Of a stretch of DNA of 64,000 bases, positions 52,271 to 60,827 are shown piece after piece. Below the pieces are notes generated by a model. It had not been told where the DNA came from, did no database searches, and saw only the letters and a list, made by a program, of their open reading frames with translations. Each line of letters starts with the position of its first letter. Positions within the stretch are counted from its first letter, which is position 1. This DNA comes from Bacteroidales bacterium (GTDB lineage Bacteria > Bacteroidota > Bacteroidia > Bacteroidales > F082), in assembly GCA_017632935.1 (NCBI GenBank), contig JAGBQJ010000037.1, positions 1 through 64,000 of the forward strand, read 5' to 3'. The position numbers and the translations under genes are program-made.

Positions 52271-52306
52271 CAAATTTATTTAAAATATAGTACGAATGCA
52301 AAAATA
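52271..52306 (-). promoter_or_regulatory. Two candidate -7 boxes for the phosphate operon
   Basis: TATTTTTG (52299-52306) and TAAATTTG (52271-52278), both on the minus strand, before the start at 52245. Confidence 0.55.
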
Positions 52307-52319
52307 ATAAAGAAACTGA

Positions 52320-53351
52320 TCATTTTGCCAAAACCCCGCACAAATGGAACAACACCCGAGCCCCAACATTCCCGTCCCAGTCGCCGCCGTCGGGCGAAGG
52401 GGAGACTTCGCAAAGGTCGAAGCCGATGATGTCCTTGCCAGCCTCGCGGATGCGGTTGAGCAGATACATCAGCTCCTCGTATTCCAAGCCGCCCGGCACA
52501 GGAGTCCCCGTGTTGGGGCAGAGCTTCGGGTCTAAGGCATCGATGTCGATGGAGAGGTAGACCTTGTCGGGCAAAGCGGCAATCATCTCGTCCACGATGG
52601 CTTTCCAAGTCGAGCCTTCGTACATTCTACGGCGGCAGTCGCGGTCGAAAAACACTTTGATGCGCTCGGGCTGACTCTCGGCCAAGGCTTTCTCCTGATG
52701 GCAGTAGTCGCGGATACCGACTTGCACGAGCTTCTTCACGTTGCTGAATTGCAGCGTGTTGTAGAAGATGGAAGCGTGTGAGTATTTGAAGCCCTCGAAA
52801 GCCTCGCGCAGGTCGCAGTGGGCGTCGGCATGCAGGATGCCATATTCCACACCTTGTTGGTTGAGGTATTGGTGGTAGGCAAGGGGACAGCTGTGGTCGC
52901 CACCCAAGAGACCGACCACCTTGCCATGAGCCTTCCAATAGGCAATGCGCTCGCGAAGCCAGGCGTTTTTCTTCTCCGTGGCGGCTTCGATTCGGGCATA
53001 TAGATCGGCGTATTTCTCGGGCTCGTCGTCGATGGTGCCTTCATACAGCGCGTTGATAATGTCCTCGCTCAATGGAGCCAACTCGTCATGCAGTTTCCTC
53101 AATTCCTTGGGGAATTCATCCATCCAGATGCCTTTCTGCCAAAGGTCGGGGTAGTCGTGGTGGCAGAGGTCGACTTGCAAAGAGGCCTCCATGATGGTGG
53201 CGGGACCGTCGACGGTGCCACGGTTGTAGCTCGTGGTGAGTTCCCATTCGACGGGTATGATGATGATTTGTGCTTCCTCAGCGGTGCAGGGCAGGCCGTA
53301 GATGCCCGAATCGGCGACGGCGGCGGCATTGGGGTCAAAGTTGTTTTCCAT
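52320..53351 (-). CDS. Agmatinase/arginase-family ureohydrolase
   Basis: A 343-residue binuclear-Mn hydrolase. Metal ligands are in GGDHSCPLAYH, HADAHCDLRE and SIDIDALDPKLCPNTGTPVPGG. Probable substrates are agmatine or a related guanidino compound; arginase or formimidoylglutamase activity cannot be excluded. The start at 53351 (MENNFDPNAA) is chosen because a -7 box lies just upstream; the longer frame would run through the divergent promoter region. Divergent from the MBL-fold gene. Confidence 0.88.
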   Translation of the reverse strand: MENNFDPNAAAVADSGIYGLPCTAEEAQIIIIPVEWELTTSYNRGTVDGPATIMEASLQVDLCHHDYPDLWQKGIWMDEFPKELRKLHDELAPLSEDIINALYEGTIDDEPEKYADLYARIEAATEKKNAWLRERIAYWKAHGKVVGLLGGDHSCPLAYHQYLNQQGVEYGILHADAHCDLREAFEGFKYSHASIFYNTLQFSNVKKLVQVGIRDYCHQEKALAESQPERIKVFFDRDCRRRMYEGSTWKAIVDEMIAALPDKVYLSIDIDALDPKLCPNTGTPVPGGLEYEELMYLLNRIREAGKDIIGFDLCEVSPSPDGGDWDGNVGARVLFHLCGVLAK

Positions 53352-53370
53352 TGTTGATAATTTTGATGGA

Positions 53371-53378
53371 CAAAAATA
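53371..53378 (-). promoter_or_regulatory. -7 promoter box of the ureohydrolase
   Basis: TATTTTTG on the minus strand, 20 bases before the chosen start. Confidence 0.65.
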
Positions 53379-53399
53379 GACAAAAATCGAATAAATCAT

Positions 53400-53407
53400 T
53401 ACTTTTG
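53400..53407 (+). promoter_or_regulatory. -7 promoter box of the MBL-fold gene
   Basis: TACTTTTG, 17 bases before the start at 53425; back to back with the minus-strand box. Confidence 0.6.
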
Positions 53408-53424
53408 CGGCAAAATTGACCCCA

Positions 53425-54246
53425 ATGGACCTTTTCTCCTGTCTTTCGCCTTTTGTCTTTTGCAGCTTTGCCTCGGGCAGTAGCGGCAACTGCTATTATG
53501 TGGGCAAGCAGGACGAAGGCGTTTTGGTGGATGTGGGCATCGCTGCGCAGCAAATCATTACAGGGCTGAAAAAGAATGACTTGCGCATCAGCGACATCAA
53601 GGCTATCCTCATTACGCATGACCACATCGACCACGTGAAAGGCTTGGAGGTGCTGACCAAAAACCACCCCATCCCGATTTATGCCCATTCCGATTGTCTG
53701 CAAGGCCTTGTGGAAGGTAAGGCCACGAAAAATGTCGATCCAGGTCTTTTCCACGAAATCGAGACCATGCAGCCTTTCGATATGTGTGGCATCACTGTGG
53801 AGGCTTTTCCCGTCATGCACGATGGGCGAGGAGCTGTAGGCTATCATTTTAATTTTGAGGGACATACCTTGACTATAGCCACTGACATTGGTATGCTCGA
53901 CAAGGTGGTGAAGGAGCAGATCCGCAGGGCCGACAACCTTGTCATCGAGGCCAACTACGATGTGGAAATGTTGGAGAAGGGCTCGTATCCGTATATTCTG
54001 AAGCAGCGTATCTCAGGCCCCTTTGGTCATCTGAGCAACGAGGAATCGGCGAGGTTTGTAGCCGACATCTATCATACGGGCATGAAAAACATCATGTTGT
54101 GCCATCTCAGTGAGAACAACAACACCCCAGAACGGGCCATGCAGTGCCTCTATCAACAGTTCCACAAGAAGCATGTGCATCCTGACGTGAACACATCCAT
54201 CTTCCCTTTGCCACGCCACAAAAGCACGGGCTTTGTGTATCTGTAG
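53425..54246 (+). CDS. MBL-fold metallo-hydrolase (YycJ/WalJ-like)
   Basis: 273 residues of the metallo-beta-lactamase fold, binding two Zn ions by ITHDHIDHVKG, a later PVMHDG His and a C-terminal GHLSNEES. The opening FCSFASGSSGNCYYVG is typical of the YycJ/WalJ subgroup of presumed DNA or RNA phosphodiesterases. It starts at ATG 53425 rather than the in-frame TTG at 53416. Confidence 0.9.
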   Translation: MDLFSCLSPFVFCSFASGSSGNCYYVGKQDEGVLVDVGIAAQQIITGLKKNDLRISDIKAILITHDHIDHVKGLEVLTKNHPIPIYAHSDCLQGLVEGKATKNVDPGLFHEIETMQPFDMCGITVEAFPVMHDGRGAVGYHFNFEGHTLTIATDIGMLDKVVKEQIRRADNLVIEANYDVEMLEKGSYPYILKQRISGPFGHLSNEESARFVADIYHTGMKNIMLCHLSENNNTPERAMQCLYQQFHKKHVHPDVNTSIFPLPRHKSTGFVYL

Positions 54247-54254
54247 ATTCCCCG

Positions 54255-54345
54255 TTTTTCCACGATTATCGCTGGTATTTGTGGCTTTCCACATATTTCC
54301 ACAACATGTGGTGTCCGTAGAAATGAACATAAAGTGTTGATAACC
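54255..54345. other. Intergenic stretch with three TTTCCAC-type motifs
   Basis: TTTTTCCACG, CTTTCCACAT and TTTCCACAAC lie within about 50 bases and a GTTGATAACC follows. They differ from a standard DnaA box (TTATCCACA) by one or more bases. Confidence 0.3.
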
Positions 54346-54419
54346 TTTGTTTTCGAAGCGTTTTGTTATTGTGGCACACATTATGCTATATAAATAAGGT
54401 GATTCAAATTTAAGCTGTT

Positions 54420-55307
54420 ATGCAACACAAAATGACATTGGTTTCGCTGTTTTTCATTGGCTTGATGGTCGCGTCATGCGATGTGGAACGTTCTGAAAAG
54501 TACCAAGCCCTTTTGGCAGAACGCGATTCCCTGTACACGGAAGCCGTAGCGTCTAAAGGCGGTTTCGACAATGCCTTGAACACCATCAATGAGATTGAGG
54601 CTGCTTTGGAAGCGGTGCGTGTCCAAGAGAACATCATTATGATGGAGAATCAGGAGGGCAATACCAATAAGGCTGTTTCTGAAATCAATGCCATTCAGCA
54701 GACTTTGCAGGAGAATCGCCAGAAAATCAGTCAGCTTGAGAAACAGTTGGCCGAACAAGGTGCAAGCTCGAAGGCTTTGAATGAGACGGTGAGCCGCTTG
54801 AAGAAGCAACTGGAGGAAAAAGACACTTATATCAACAGCCTAAAGGATGAGCTGCAGCAAAGCAAGCAACAGATTGCTAATCTGAATGAACAAGTCTCTG
54901 ACCTGAACGAGAACATCAATGAGTTGAACAGCAACCTTGATGTGATGTCGGTGCAGAATGCGGCCCAGCAGGCCACCATCGAAAACCAGGACGTCATGCT
55001 GAATACGGTATGGGTTTGCATCGCTCCGCAGAAGACCTTGATAGAAAAGGGTGTTCTCAGCAAAGGCGGCTTGTTCTCGTCGAGCGAGATCTCGAAACAA
55101 GGCTTCGACAAGAGCCAGTTTGAAGTGGCCAACAAACGCGACTTGGAGCTTATCCCGCTGAATACCAAGAAGCCTAAAATCATGACCACTCACCCGGAAG
55201 GCAGCTACCAGCTCAACGAAGGAGAGGGCGGGGCTCTGACCCTGCAAATCCTCGACAAGGAAGCTTTCTGGAGTATGTCGAATTATTTGGTAGTATCCAT
55301 CAAATAA
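54420..55307 (+). CDS. Coiled-coil lipoprotein (collagen-binding-adhesin-like)
   Basis: 295 residues: lipobox MVASC (Cys20), a continuous coiled coil from about residue 25 to 190 (LEKQLAEQGASSKALNETVS, LNENINELNSNLDV), then a compact C-terminal domain ending MSNYLVVSIK. The overall layout matches lipoproteins annotated as Cbp1-family adhesins in Bacteroidales; binding to collagen is not demonstrated by sequence. Own transcript; followed by a terminator. Confidence 0.8.
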   Translation: MQHKMTLVSLFFIGLMVASCDVERSEKYQALLAERDSLYTEAVASKGGFDNALNTINEIEAALEAVRVQENIIMMENQEGNTNKAVSEINAIQQTLQENRQKISQLEKQLAEQGASSKALNETVSRLKKQLEEKDTYINSLKDELQQSKQQIANLNEQVSDLNENINELNSNLDVMSVQNAAQQATIENQDVMLNTVWVCIAPQKTLIEKGVLSKGGLFSSSEISKQGFDKSQFEVANKRDLELIPLNTKKPKIMTTHPEGSYQLNEGEGGALTLQILDKEAFWSMSNYLVVSIK

Positions 55308-55352
55308 AAATCCGTTTCTAACGGAACTGCTCGTTTTCAATTTTTTTAAATT

Positions 55353-55385
55353 GCCTCACATTTCCCCAATGTGAGGCTTTTTTTG
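55353..55385 (+). terminator. Rho-independent terminator
   Basis: GCCTCACATT (55353-55362) with AATGTGAGGC (55368-55377) and a T-run to about 55384. Confidence 0.92.
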
Positions 55386-55417
55386 TGTGTAATTTTGTGG
55401 AATCAGCGGAAAATTGT

Positions 55418-55425
55418 TATTTTTG
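55418..55425 (+). promoter_or_regulatory. -7 promoter box of the response regulator (leaderless)
   Basis: TATTTTTG ends only four bases before the ATG at 55430, so the transcript probably begins at or next to the start codon. Confidence 0.65.
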
Positions 55426-55429
55426 CACC

Positions 55430-56767
55430 ATGAAATGTAGAATTCTTGTTGTGGAAGATGATGCCTCCTTCGGCATGATGATTCAGACTTGGCTGAAGAA
55501 GAACGGCTATGAGGCAGTGCTCGCATCGCGGTACGAACAGGCGAAAATCGAGATTTCCAATGGAGATTTTGGCCTGATTCTCACGGATTTGCGTCTGCCG
55601 GACGGCGATGGCATCATCTTGATGACTTGGGTGCGCGAGAAACTGAAAAGCAAGGTGCCCATCATCGTGATGACAGGCTATGCCGAAGTGCAGACCGCTG
55701 TTTCAGCCATGAAACTTGGTGCTTTTGATTACCTCAAGAAACCCATCAATCCGAGCGTGTTGGAGGAAAAGATCGCTGCGGCGTTAGCGTCTACCGACGA
55801 GGAAGTGGAGGATACCTTTGTCCCAGGCAACAAACAATGGGTGAGGGGGAACAGCCCTGCTATGCAGCGACTTTACAAACATGTGGAATTGGTGGCACCT
55901 ACCAAGTTCTCTGTGTTGATCCTTGGCGAGAGCGGCACAGGCAAGGAATACATCGCCCGCATGATCCACGACAGAAGTCAATACAAAGACGGCCCTTTCA
56001 TCCCTGTTGATTGTGGAAGTTTATCTAAAGAATTGGCTCCCAGTGAATTATTTGGGCATCTGAAGGGATCTTTCACTTCGGCTATTGCTGACAAGAAAGG
56101 CGTCTTCGAGCAAGCCAAGGGTGGCACGGTATTCCTCGATGAGGTGGGCAACCTGCCTTATGAGGTGCAGATGCAGCTGTTGCGTGCCTTGCAGGAACAG
56201 AAGGTGAGACCTGTGGGATCGGCCACCGACATCCATGTGGATGTGCGCATCATTGCCGCTACCAACGAAAACTTGGAACAAGCCATTGAGGAAGGACGTT
56301 TTCGCCAGGATCTGTTCCACAGAATCAATGAGTTCGCTATCGAGGTGCCGCCTTTGCGTGAGCGACTGGAGGACTTTGATGAGTTGACGGCCTTTTTCAT
56401 CCGTCAAGCCAACGAGGAGTTGGGCAAAAATGTGAAAGGCATTTCCGATGATGCCTTGCAGCGCATGAAGGAACAGCGTTGGAACGGCAACCTGCGTGAG
56501 TTGCGTAATGTGTTGCGCCGTTGCGTTCTGTTTGCTGAAGGCGAGAATATTGAGATGGATGACCTACCGGTGTTCAGCGCCCCCAATAAGAAGACCGTCA
56601 TCGCCACTGACGAGGACGACTGGGCATTGCGTCCCGAGCACGAGAAGGAGCAAATTGAGGCGGCCTTGCAGAAGGCGAGGGGCAACAAGACTGTGGCTGC
56701 CAAGCTCTTGCAAATCGACCGCAAGACCTTGTATAATAAGATGCATCTCTACGGGATAGAACTGTAA
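55430..56767 (+). CDS. NtrC-family sigma54-dependent response regulator
   Basis: 445 residues: receiver domain with phosphoacceptor Asp53 (LILTDLRLPDG), AAA+ domain with Walker A GESGTGKE (about 166-173) and Walker B GGTVFLDEVGN, and a C-terminal Fis-type helix-turn-helix (NKTVAAKLLQIDRKTLYNKM). The sigma54-contacting loop reads GSFTSA in place of the usual GAFTGA. The start at 55430 is set by the promoter box. It converges on a hybrid histidine kinase with no bases between the two stops, suggesting a cognate pair. Confidence 0.9.
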   Translation: MKCRILVVEDDASFGMMIQTWLKKNGYEAVLASRYEQAKIEISNGDFGLILTDLRLPDGDGIILMTWVREKLKSKVPIIVMTGYAEVQTAVSAMKLGAFDYLKKPINPSVLEEKIAAALASTDEEVEDTFVPGNKQWVRGNSPAMQRLYKHVELVAPTKFSVLILGESGTGKEYIARMIHDRSQYKDGPFIPVDCGSLSKELAPSELFGHLKGSFTSAIADKKGVFEQAKGGTVFLDEVGNLPYEVQMQLLRALQEQKVRPVGSATDIHVDVRIIAATNENLEQAIEEGRFRQDLFHRINEFAIEVPPLRERLEDFDELTAFFIRQANEELGKNVKGISDDALQRMKEQRWNGNLRELRNVLRRCVLFAEGENIEMDDLPVFSAPNKKTVIATDEDDWALRPEHEKEQIEAALQKARGNKTVAAKLLQIDRKTLYNKMHLYGIEL

Positions 56768-59224
56768 CTATCCAATTCCATACTTTTCTGCCAACAAATC
56801 CATCAATTCATCGGTCTGTGCCATGAATTGGGTTGCGTCTTCTTTCCAGTTCGGATAGTCTTCTTCCGTTTCGCCCTTACCACGCATGGCATTCATCTTA
56901 GCGAGGAAGGTGGTGTCACGTTCCAATTGGATAAACATGGGTAACATCTTATGGCAAAGTCCTTGAGCTTCAATAAAATCAGATTTTTCAATTAAAGCGT
57001 TCATTGAAACCAAGTCGTTAGCCGTCGATTGCACGAAAACGGTCAGAATGTCGGTCATGGCTTCTTTGTCGTTGCCCATCATTTCGCTGAAGTCAGGGAA
57101 GTCAGGGAAGGCGGTTTCTTCTTCGTTTTCACTTAAAGCAACACTTCCGAATAAGCTTTCTAACTGCTTTAAATTAAACGGTTTTTGCAGGAACCCGTCA
57201 AAGCCTTCTTCCTTGGCTTTCTCGTTGGTGTATTCGATGCGGCCGGTCATTAGGATGACGGGTTTGTTGGCATCAGTTTCTTTGAAAACGTGAAGTATAT
57301 CGTTGCCGGAGAGAGCACCCATTTCTCGGTCAGTGAGAATATAGTCGTAATCAGCGATTTGCGCTACAGCGCTTTCCACGTCACTCTTCGACCTGCATGG
57401 GATGGCTTGGTGTCCGAGTCGGTGCAACATGGTGTCGATTACAGATAGCAAAGTATTGTCATCGTCGATAACTAATATATTAAGGCTCTTTTTGTTGTCT
57501 TCTGTTACATCGTCTTTTGCTTCAAGTTGTGATTCGACGCTGCCGACGGGTATCCTGACCTCGAAATGTGATCCTTTATCGACTTCCGACTCGATGTGGA
57601 TCTCGCCGCCAAGCAGGTCGACGAGACCTTTGACAACCGACATGCCATAGCCACTGCCTTCAGCGAATTGGTTGTAAGTCTCGATACGCACGAAGGGTTT
57701 GAACACCTCTTCCAACTTGTCTTGTGGGATGCCTACGCCCGTATCGGTGATGTCGAAAACAATCAGGTTGCGGCCCATGCGTACCTTGAAGGTAACGCTG
57801 CCCTCTAAAGTGTATTTGATGCCGTTGGAAATCAGGTTGCTAAGTATCTGCTTGATTTTCAGCCTATCGGAGAGGATAGTGCATTCTTCTTCAAAGGAGG
57901 GCTCGTAGATGAATTGCAGGTTTTTATGGCGTGCGATGGGCTCAAACATCTCAGCGGTCTCGTCGCAGAGTTGACGTAGGTTGAAGGCTTCATTGTTGAT
58001 TTGCAGCTTGCCTTGCTCAAGGCTCGAATACTCCAAAAGGTTGGTCAACAGGTTGAGAATGTGGTCGGCGGACTGCTGTATTGAGCTGAATTCCTTCTCG
58101 TTACCGGTTTTGTCCATGAGTTCCACGTTACCCATTATGGAGCTCAAAGGTGTCTTGATGTCGTGTGTAACCGAGAGCAGCAGCTTGTGTCGGCTTTCCA
58201 TGATTTCCTCGGTCTTCCTCTTGGCTTCCTCGGCGGCGCGTCGAGCCCTGTAACCTTTATTCACATCGCTGATTATCAGTATGATGAATATAATGATAAG
58301 TCCCAACGTGATCGCGCCGATGAGGATGGAATAATGTGTGTTCTCCTGAATGATTTCCTCGCTTTTCTCGATTTCGGCAATGGTGGAGTCGAGGATTTCC
58401 TGGTTGAGTCGTATTAATAAGGAAGAGATTTGTTCCGATAGCTCGTTGTCAGCCTTCACCAGCTCTTGCGTTTTCTTCTCGTATTGCTTGATTTTTTTCC
58501 AATACTCAGTCTTGGCTTTATCAGAGAGCACGCGGAGGTTGGCCAGAATGTTGACAGAGTCTTGGCCCTGGCGTTGGATGCGTAACGTGTCAGTACGCTC
58601 CATGGAGATATGTACTATGCTGTCTTCCACCTCTTCTGATCCACTGAACACATTGCCGACACGTCCCCAAAAGCTCTTTTTCTCAGCCTTCTTCGGCACA
58701 TGGATAACAGTGTCTTTCGATACGGTGGTGACCACGATTTCCTCTTCGGGTTTCGGAGGGCGATAGTCGTCGATGGTGCGGTCGAATTCGGCCAAGGGGT
58801 TGAAGTCATGGAACTGTTTCGACAGCTCGTTGCTGATTCTACCTTTACTTTTAATGAGGTTACCTATCTCATTAACCATCATTTTGTTATCATCGCTAAT
58901 CTCAAACAGAAGAAGTGAATCGGTTTGTGCTTTGATGGCGTCTCGGTAGGTGTTGAATTCACGTTTGTATTTGGCCTGCTCGGTGAAGGCGTAAAGGTTG
59001 GCCGCATTTTGGGCGGAATGCACGTTTTTGGTGAACTCGTTGACCCAGTTGAGGGCGTCGTGTTGCGTGTTGATGTTGGAGCGTTGGTTTTCAATGCTTT
59101 TACGCAGGTTGAAGATGTAATAAAACAAAGCCGCGCAAAGGGCAATGACGAAGAGGTAGGTGATGACCACCTTCCAACTCGTCCGGCTCCCGCTTGGGTA
59201 TTCGTTTCGGCTTTTCTTCGACAT
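56768..59224 (-). CDS. Hybrid sensor histidine kinase (HK-receiver-HPt)
   Basis: 818 residues. Two membrane helices (about 20-38 and 299-319) enclose a large helical extracytoplasmic sensor. Then an H-box SVTHDIKTPLSS with His354, N-box NLISNGIKY, G boxes ITDTGVGIP and GSGYGMSVVKGL, a receiver domain (ILVIDDD, LTDREMG) and a C-terminal HPt-like module (AQGLCHKML). A multistep phosphorelay to the convergent NtrC-type regulator is likely. The start at 59224 is chosen because a minus-strand -7 box lies eight bases upstream. Confidence 0.9.
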   Translation of the reverse strand: MSKKSRNEYPSGSRTSWKVVITYLFVIALCAALFYYIFNLRKSIENQRSNINTQHDALNWVNEFTKNVHSAQNAANLYAFTEQAKYKREFNTYRDAIKAQTDSLLLFEISDDNKMMVNEIGNLIKSKGRISNELSKQFHDFNPLAEFDRTIDDYRPPKPEEEIVVTTVSKDTVIHVPKKAEKKSFWGRVGNVFSGSEEVEDSIVHISMERTDTLRIQRQGQDSVNILANLRVLSDKAKTEYWKKIKQYEKKTQELVKADNELSEQISSLLIRLNQEILDSTIAEIEKSEEIIQENTHYSILIGAITLGLIIIFIILIISDVNKGYRARRAAEEAKRKTEEIMESRHKLLLSVTHDIKTPLSSIMGNVELMDKTGNEKEFSSIQQSADHILNLLTNLLEYSSLEQGKLQINNEAFNLRQLCDETAEMFEPIARHKNLQFIYEPSFEEECTILSDRLKIKQILSNLISNGIKYTLEGSVTFKVRMGRNLIVFDITDTGVGIPQDKLEEVFKPFVRIETYNQFAEGSGYGMSVVKGLVDLLGGEIHIESEVDKGSHFEVRIPVGSVESQLEAKDDVTEDNKKSLNILVIDDDNTLLSVIDTMLHRLGHQAIPCRSKSDVESAVAQIADYDYILTDREMGALSGNDILHVFKETDANKPVILMTGRIEYTNEKAKEEGFDGFLQKPFNLKQLESLFGSVALSENEEETAFPDFPDFSEMMGNDKEAMTDILTVFVQSTANDLVSMNALIEKSDFIEAQGLCHKMLPMFIQLERDTTFLAKMNAMRGKGETEEDYPNWKEDATQFMAQTDELMDLLAEKYGIG

Positions 59225-59231
59225 GACGGCG

Positions 59232-59239
59232 CAAAGGTA
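59232..59239 (-). promoter_or_regulatory. -7 promoter box of the histidine kinase
   Basis: TACCTTTG on the minus strand; seven bases separate it from the start codon, implying a leaderless or nearly leaderless transcript. Confidence 0.55.
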
Positions 59240-59251
59240 ATACTTTTTTCC

Positions 59252-59259
59252 TAATTTTG
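59252..59259 (+). promoter_or_regulatory. -7 promoter box of the 5'-nucleotidase gene
   Basis: TAATTTTG, 25 bases before the start at 59285, within 13 bases of the divergent kinase box. Confidence 0.65.
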
Positions 59260-59284
59260 CAGGCATAATAATTAGGTATTACTT

Positions 59285-60736
59285 ATGAAACGCCATTTCA
59301 TTCTTGTCGTAACACTTTGCCTCATAGTGTTTTATGGATGTGAGTTGCCATCAGTGCCCGAACAACAACAAGCTTCACAGAAGCCCCAACAGCCTCAAAA
59401 TGAGACGGAAATCGTCATCCTTTCGGTCAATGACATGCACTCCAGCATCGACATGTTCCCGAAGTTTGCCTTTATGGTCGACAGTTTGCGGGCAGTCTAT
59501 CCCGACATGCTGCTGTTCTCGGCGGGCGACAATCGCACGGGCAATCCCGTAAATGACCAATATGAGCCGGTCAACTATCCTATAATCACACTGATGAACA
59601 AGGTAGGCTTTGACCTTAGTGCTGTTGGTAACCACGAGTGGGATGGTGATATTAACAATTTTCGGAACGACATGGAAAGAGCCCAATTCCCGTTCCTTTG
59701 TGCCAATGTGTTTGTCCCAGAGGCAGTTAACCTAAATATTAAGCCTTTTGTTACGATGGAGCATCAAGGTGTGAAGATGGCTGTGGTGGGTATGATTGAA
59801 ATCCGCCACGACGGCATTCCTGGGACGCATCCCGACAAGATAAAAGAGGTGAGCTTCAAACATCCTAAGGTGGTGTTGCCTGATTACAAATACCTTAGAA
59901 ACGACAACGATGTGGTGATTTTGTTGTCGCATTGTGGCTTTGAGGACGACATGGAACTGGCCCAGGCTAACCCATGGCTTGATGCCATCATCGGAGGCCA
60001 TTCGCACACATTGGTTGAAAAGCCTTCAGAGACCAATGGCGTGCTCATCACCCAGTCGGGATCGCATTTGAAATATGCTACCTTGGTGAAACTGAGAGTG
60101 AAAGACCACAAAGTGATTGGGAAGGATGCTATCGTGTTGGATGTCAATAAAGTACGTAAGGAGAAACCCGAGATTCAGCAGTTGGTGAACGACTTCAACG
60201 ATGCGCCAGCCTTGAATGAGCCTATAGCCGTGGCGAAATCGAAGTTCGAGACGCCTCAGGAGTTAGGGTGTATGATGACCGATGCCTTACGCGAAGTCAG
60301 TGGTGCCGATTTTGCTTTCCAAAACACGGGTGGTGTGCGCATCAACTATCTGAAGAAGGGTCCCATCACGGTGAAGGACATCTATAGCCTCGATCCGTTT
60401 AACAACGATGTGGTGGTGTTCGAGATGACTGGCGCGCAGGTGAAGAAATTCATTTTGAACTCCTACCGCAAGAATGGCGGCTATCCCTCGTATGTGTCGG
60501 GCATGACCTATTCCGTTGACGATGATGGTCGCAATGTGTGGGTTGAAATGGAAGGCGAGAGTTTCTCGACAAAAAAACTATATAAGGTGGCGATGAATAG
60601 CTACATGGTCTCCACGGTCAACATAGAGAGTGAAGACGATGGTCGAAGCATGTTCATGACCTCGGAGGAGATGATGATTGAGTTTTTGCGTAACCGCAAA
60701 GAGGTTGATTATCAGGGTGTAGTGAGAACAAGATAG
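59285..60736 (+). CDS. 5'-nucleotidase/metallophosphatase lipoprotein
   Basis: 483 residues. Lipobox VFYGC, then a calcineurin-like phosphatase domain with VNDMHSSID, SAGDNRTGNP, VGNHEWDGD and GGHSHT metal motifs, and a C-terminal 5'-nucleotidase substrate domain (FAFQNTGGVRINYLKKG). It would release nucleosides and phosphate from nucleotides at the cell surface or in the periplasm. Single-gene unit with its own promoter. Confidence 0.92.
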   Translation: MKRHFILVVTLCLIVFYGCELPSVPEQQQASQKPQQPQNETEIVILSVNDMHSSIDMFPKFAFMVDSLRAVYPDMLLFSAGDNRTGNPVNDQYEPVNYPIITLMNKVGFDLSAVGNHEWDGDINNFRNDMERAQFPFLCANVFVPEAVNLNIKPFVTMEHQGVKMAVVGMIEIRHDGIPGTHPDKIKEVSFKHPKVVLPDYKYLRNDNDVVILLSHCGFEDDMELAQANPWLDAIIGGHSHTLVEKPSETNGVLITQSGSHLKYATLVKLRVKDHKVIGKDAIVLDVNKVRKEKPEIQQLVNDFNDAPALNEPIAVAKSKFETPQELGCMMTDALREVSGADFAFQNTGGVRINYLKKGPITVKDIYSLDPFNNDVVVFEMTGAQVKKFILNSYRKNGGYPSYVSGMTYSVDDDGRNVWVEMEGESFSTKKLYKVAMNSYMVSTVNIESEDDGRSMFMTSEEMMIEFLRNRKEVDYQGVVRTR

Positions 60737-60788
60737 GTCGCTGAACTTGTCGAAGCAAAAATGTTTTGCACAGATGGAAGAGTTTTTG

Positions 60789-60796
60789 TATTTTTG
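60789..60796 (+). promoter_or_regulatory. -7 promoter box of galM
   Basis: TATTTTTG, 31 bases before the start. Confidence 0.7.
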
Positions 60797-60827
60797 CAGC
60801 CAATTTTGAGGATTTGAATCGAAAAAG

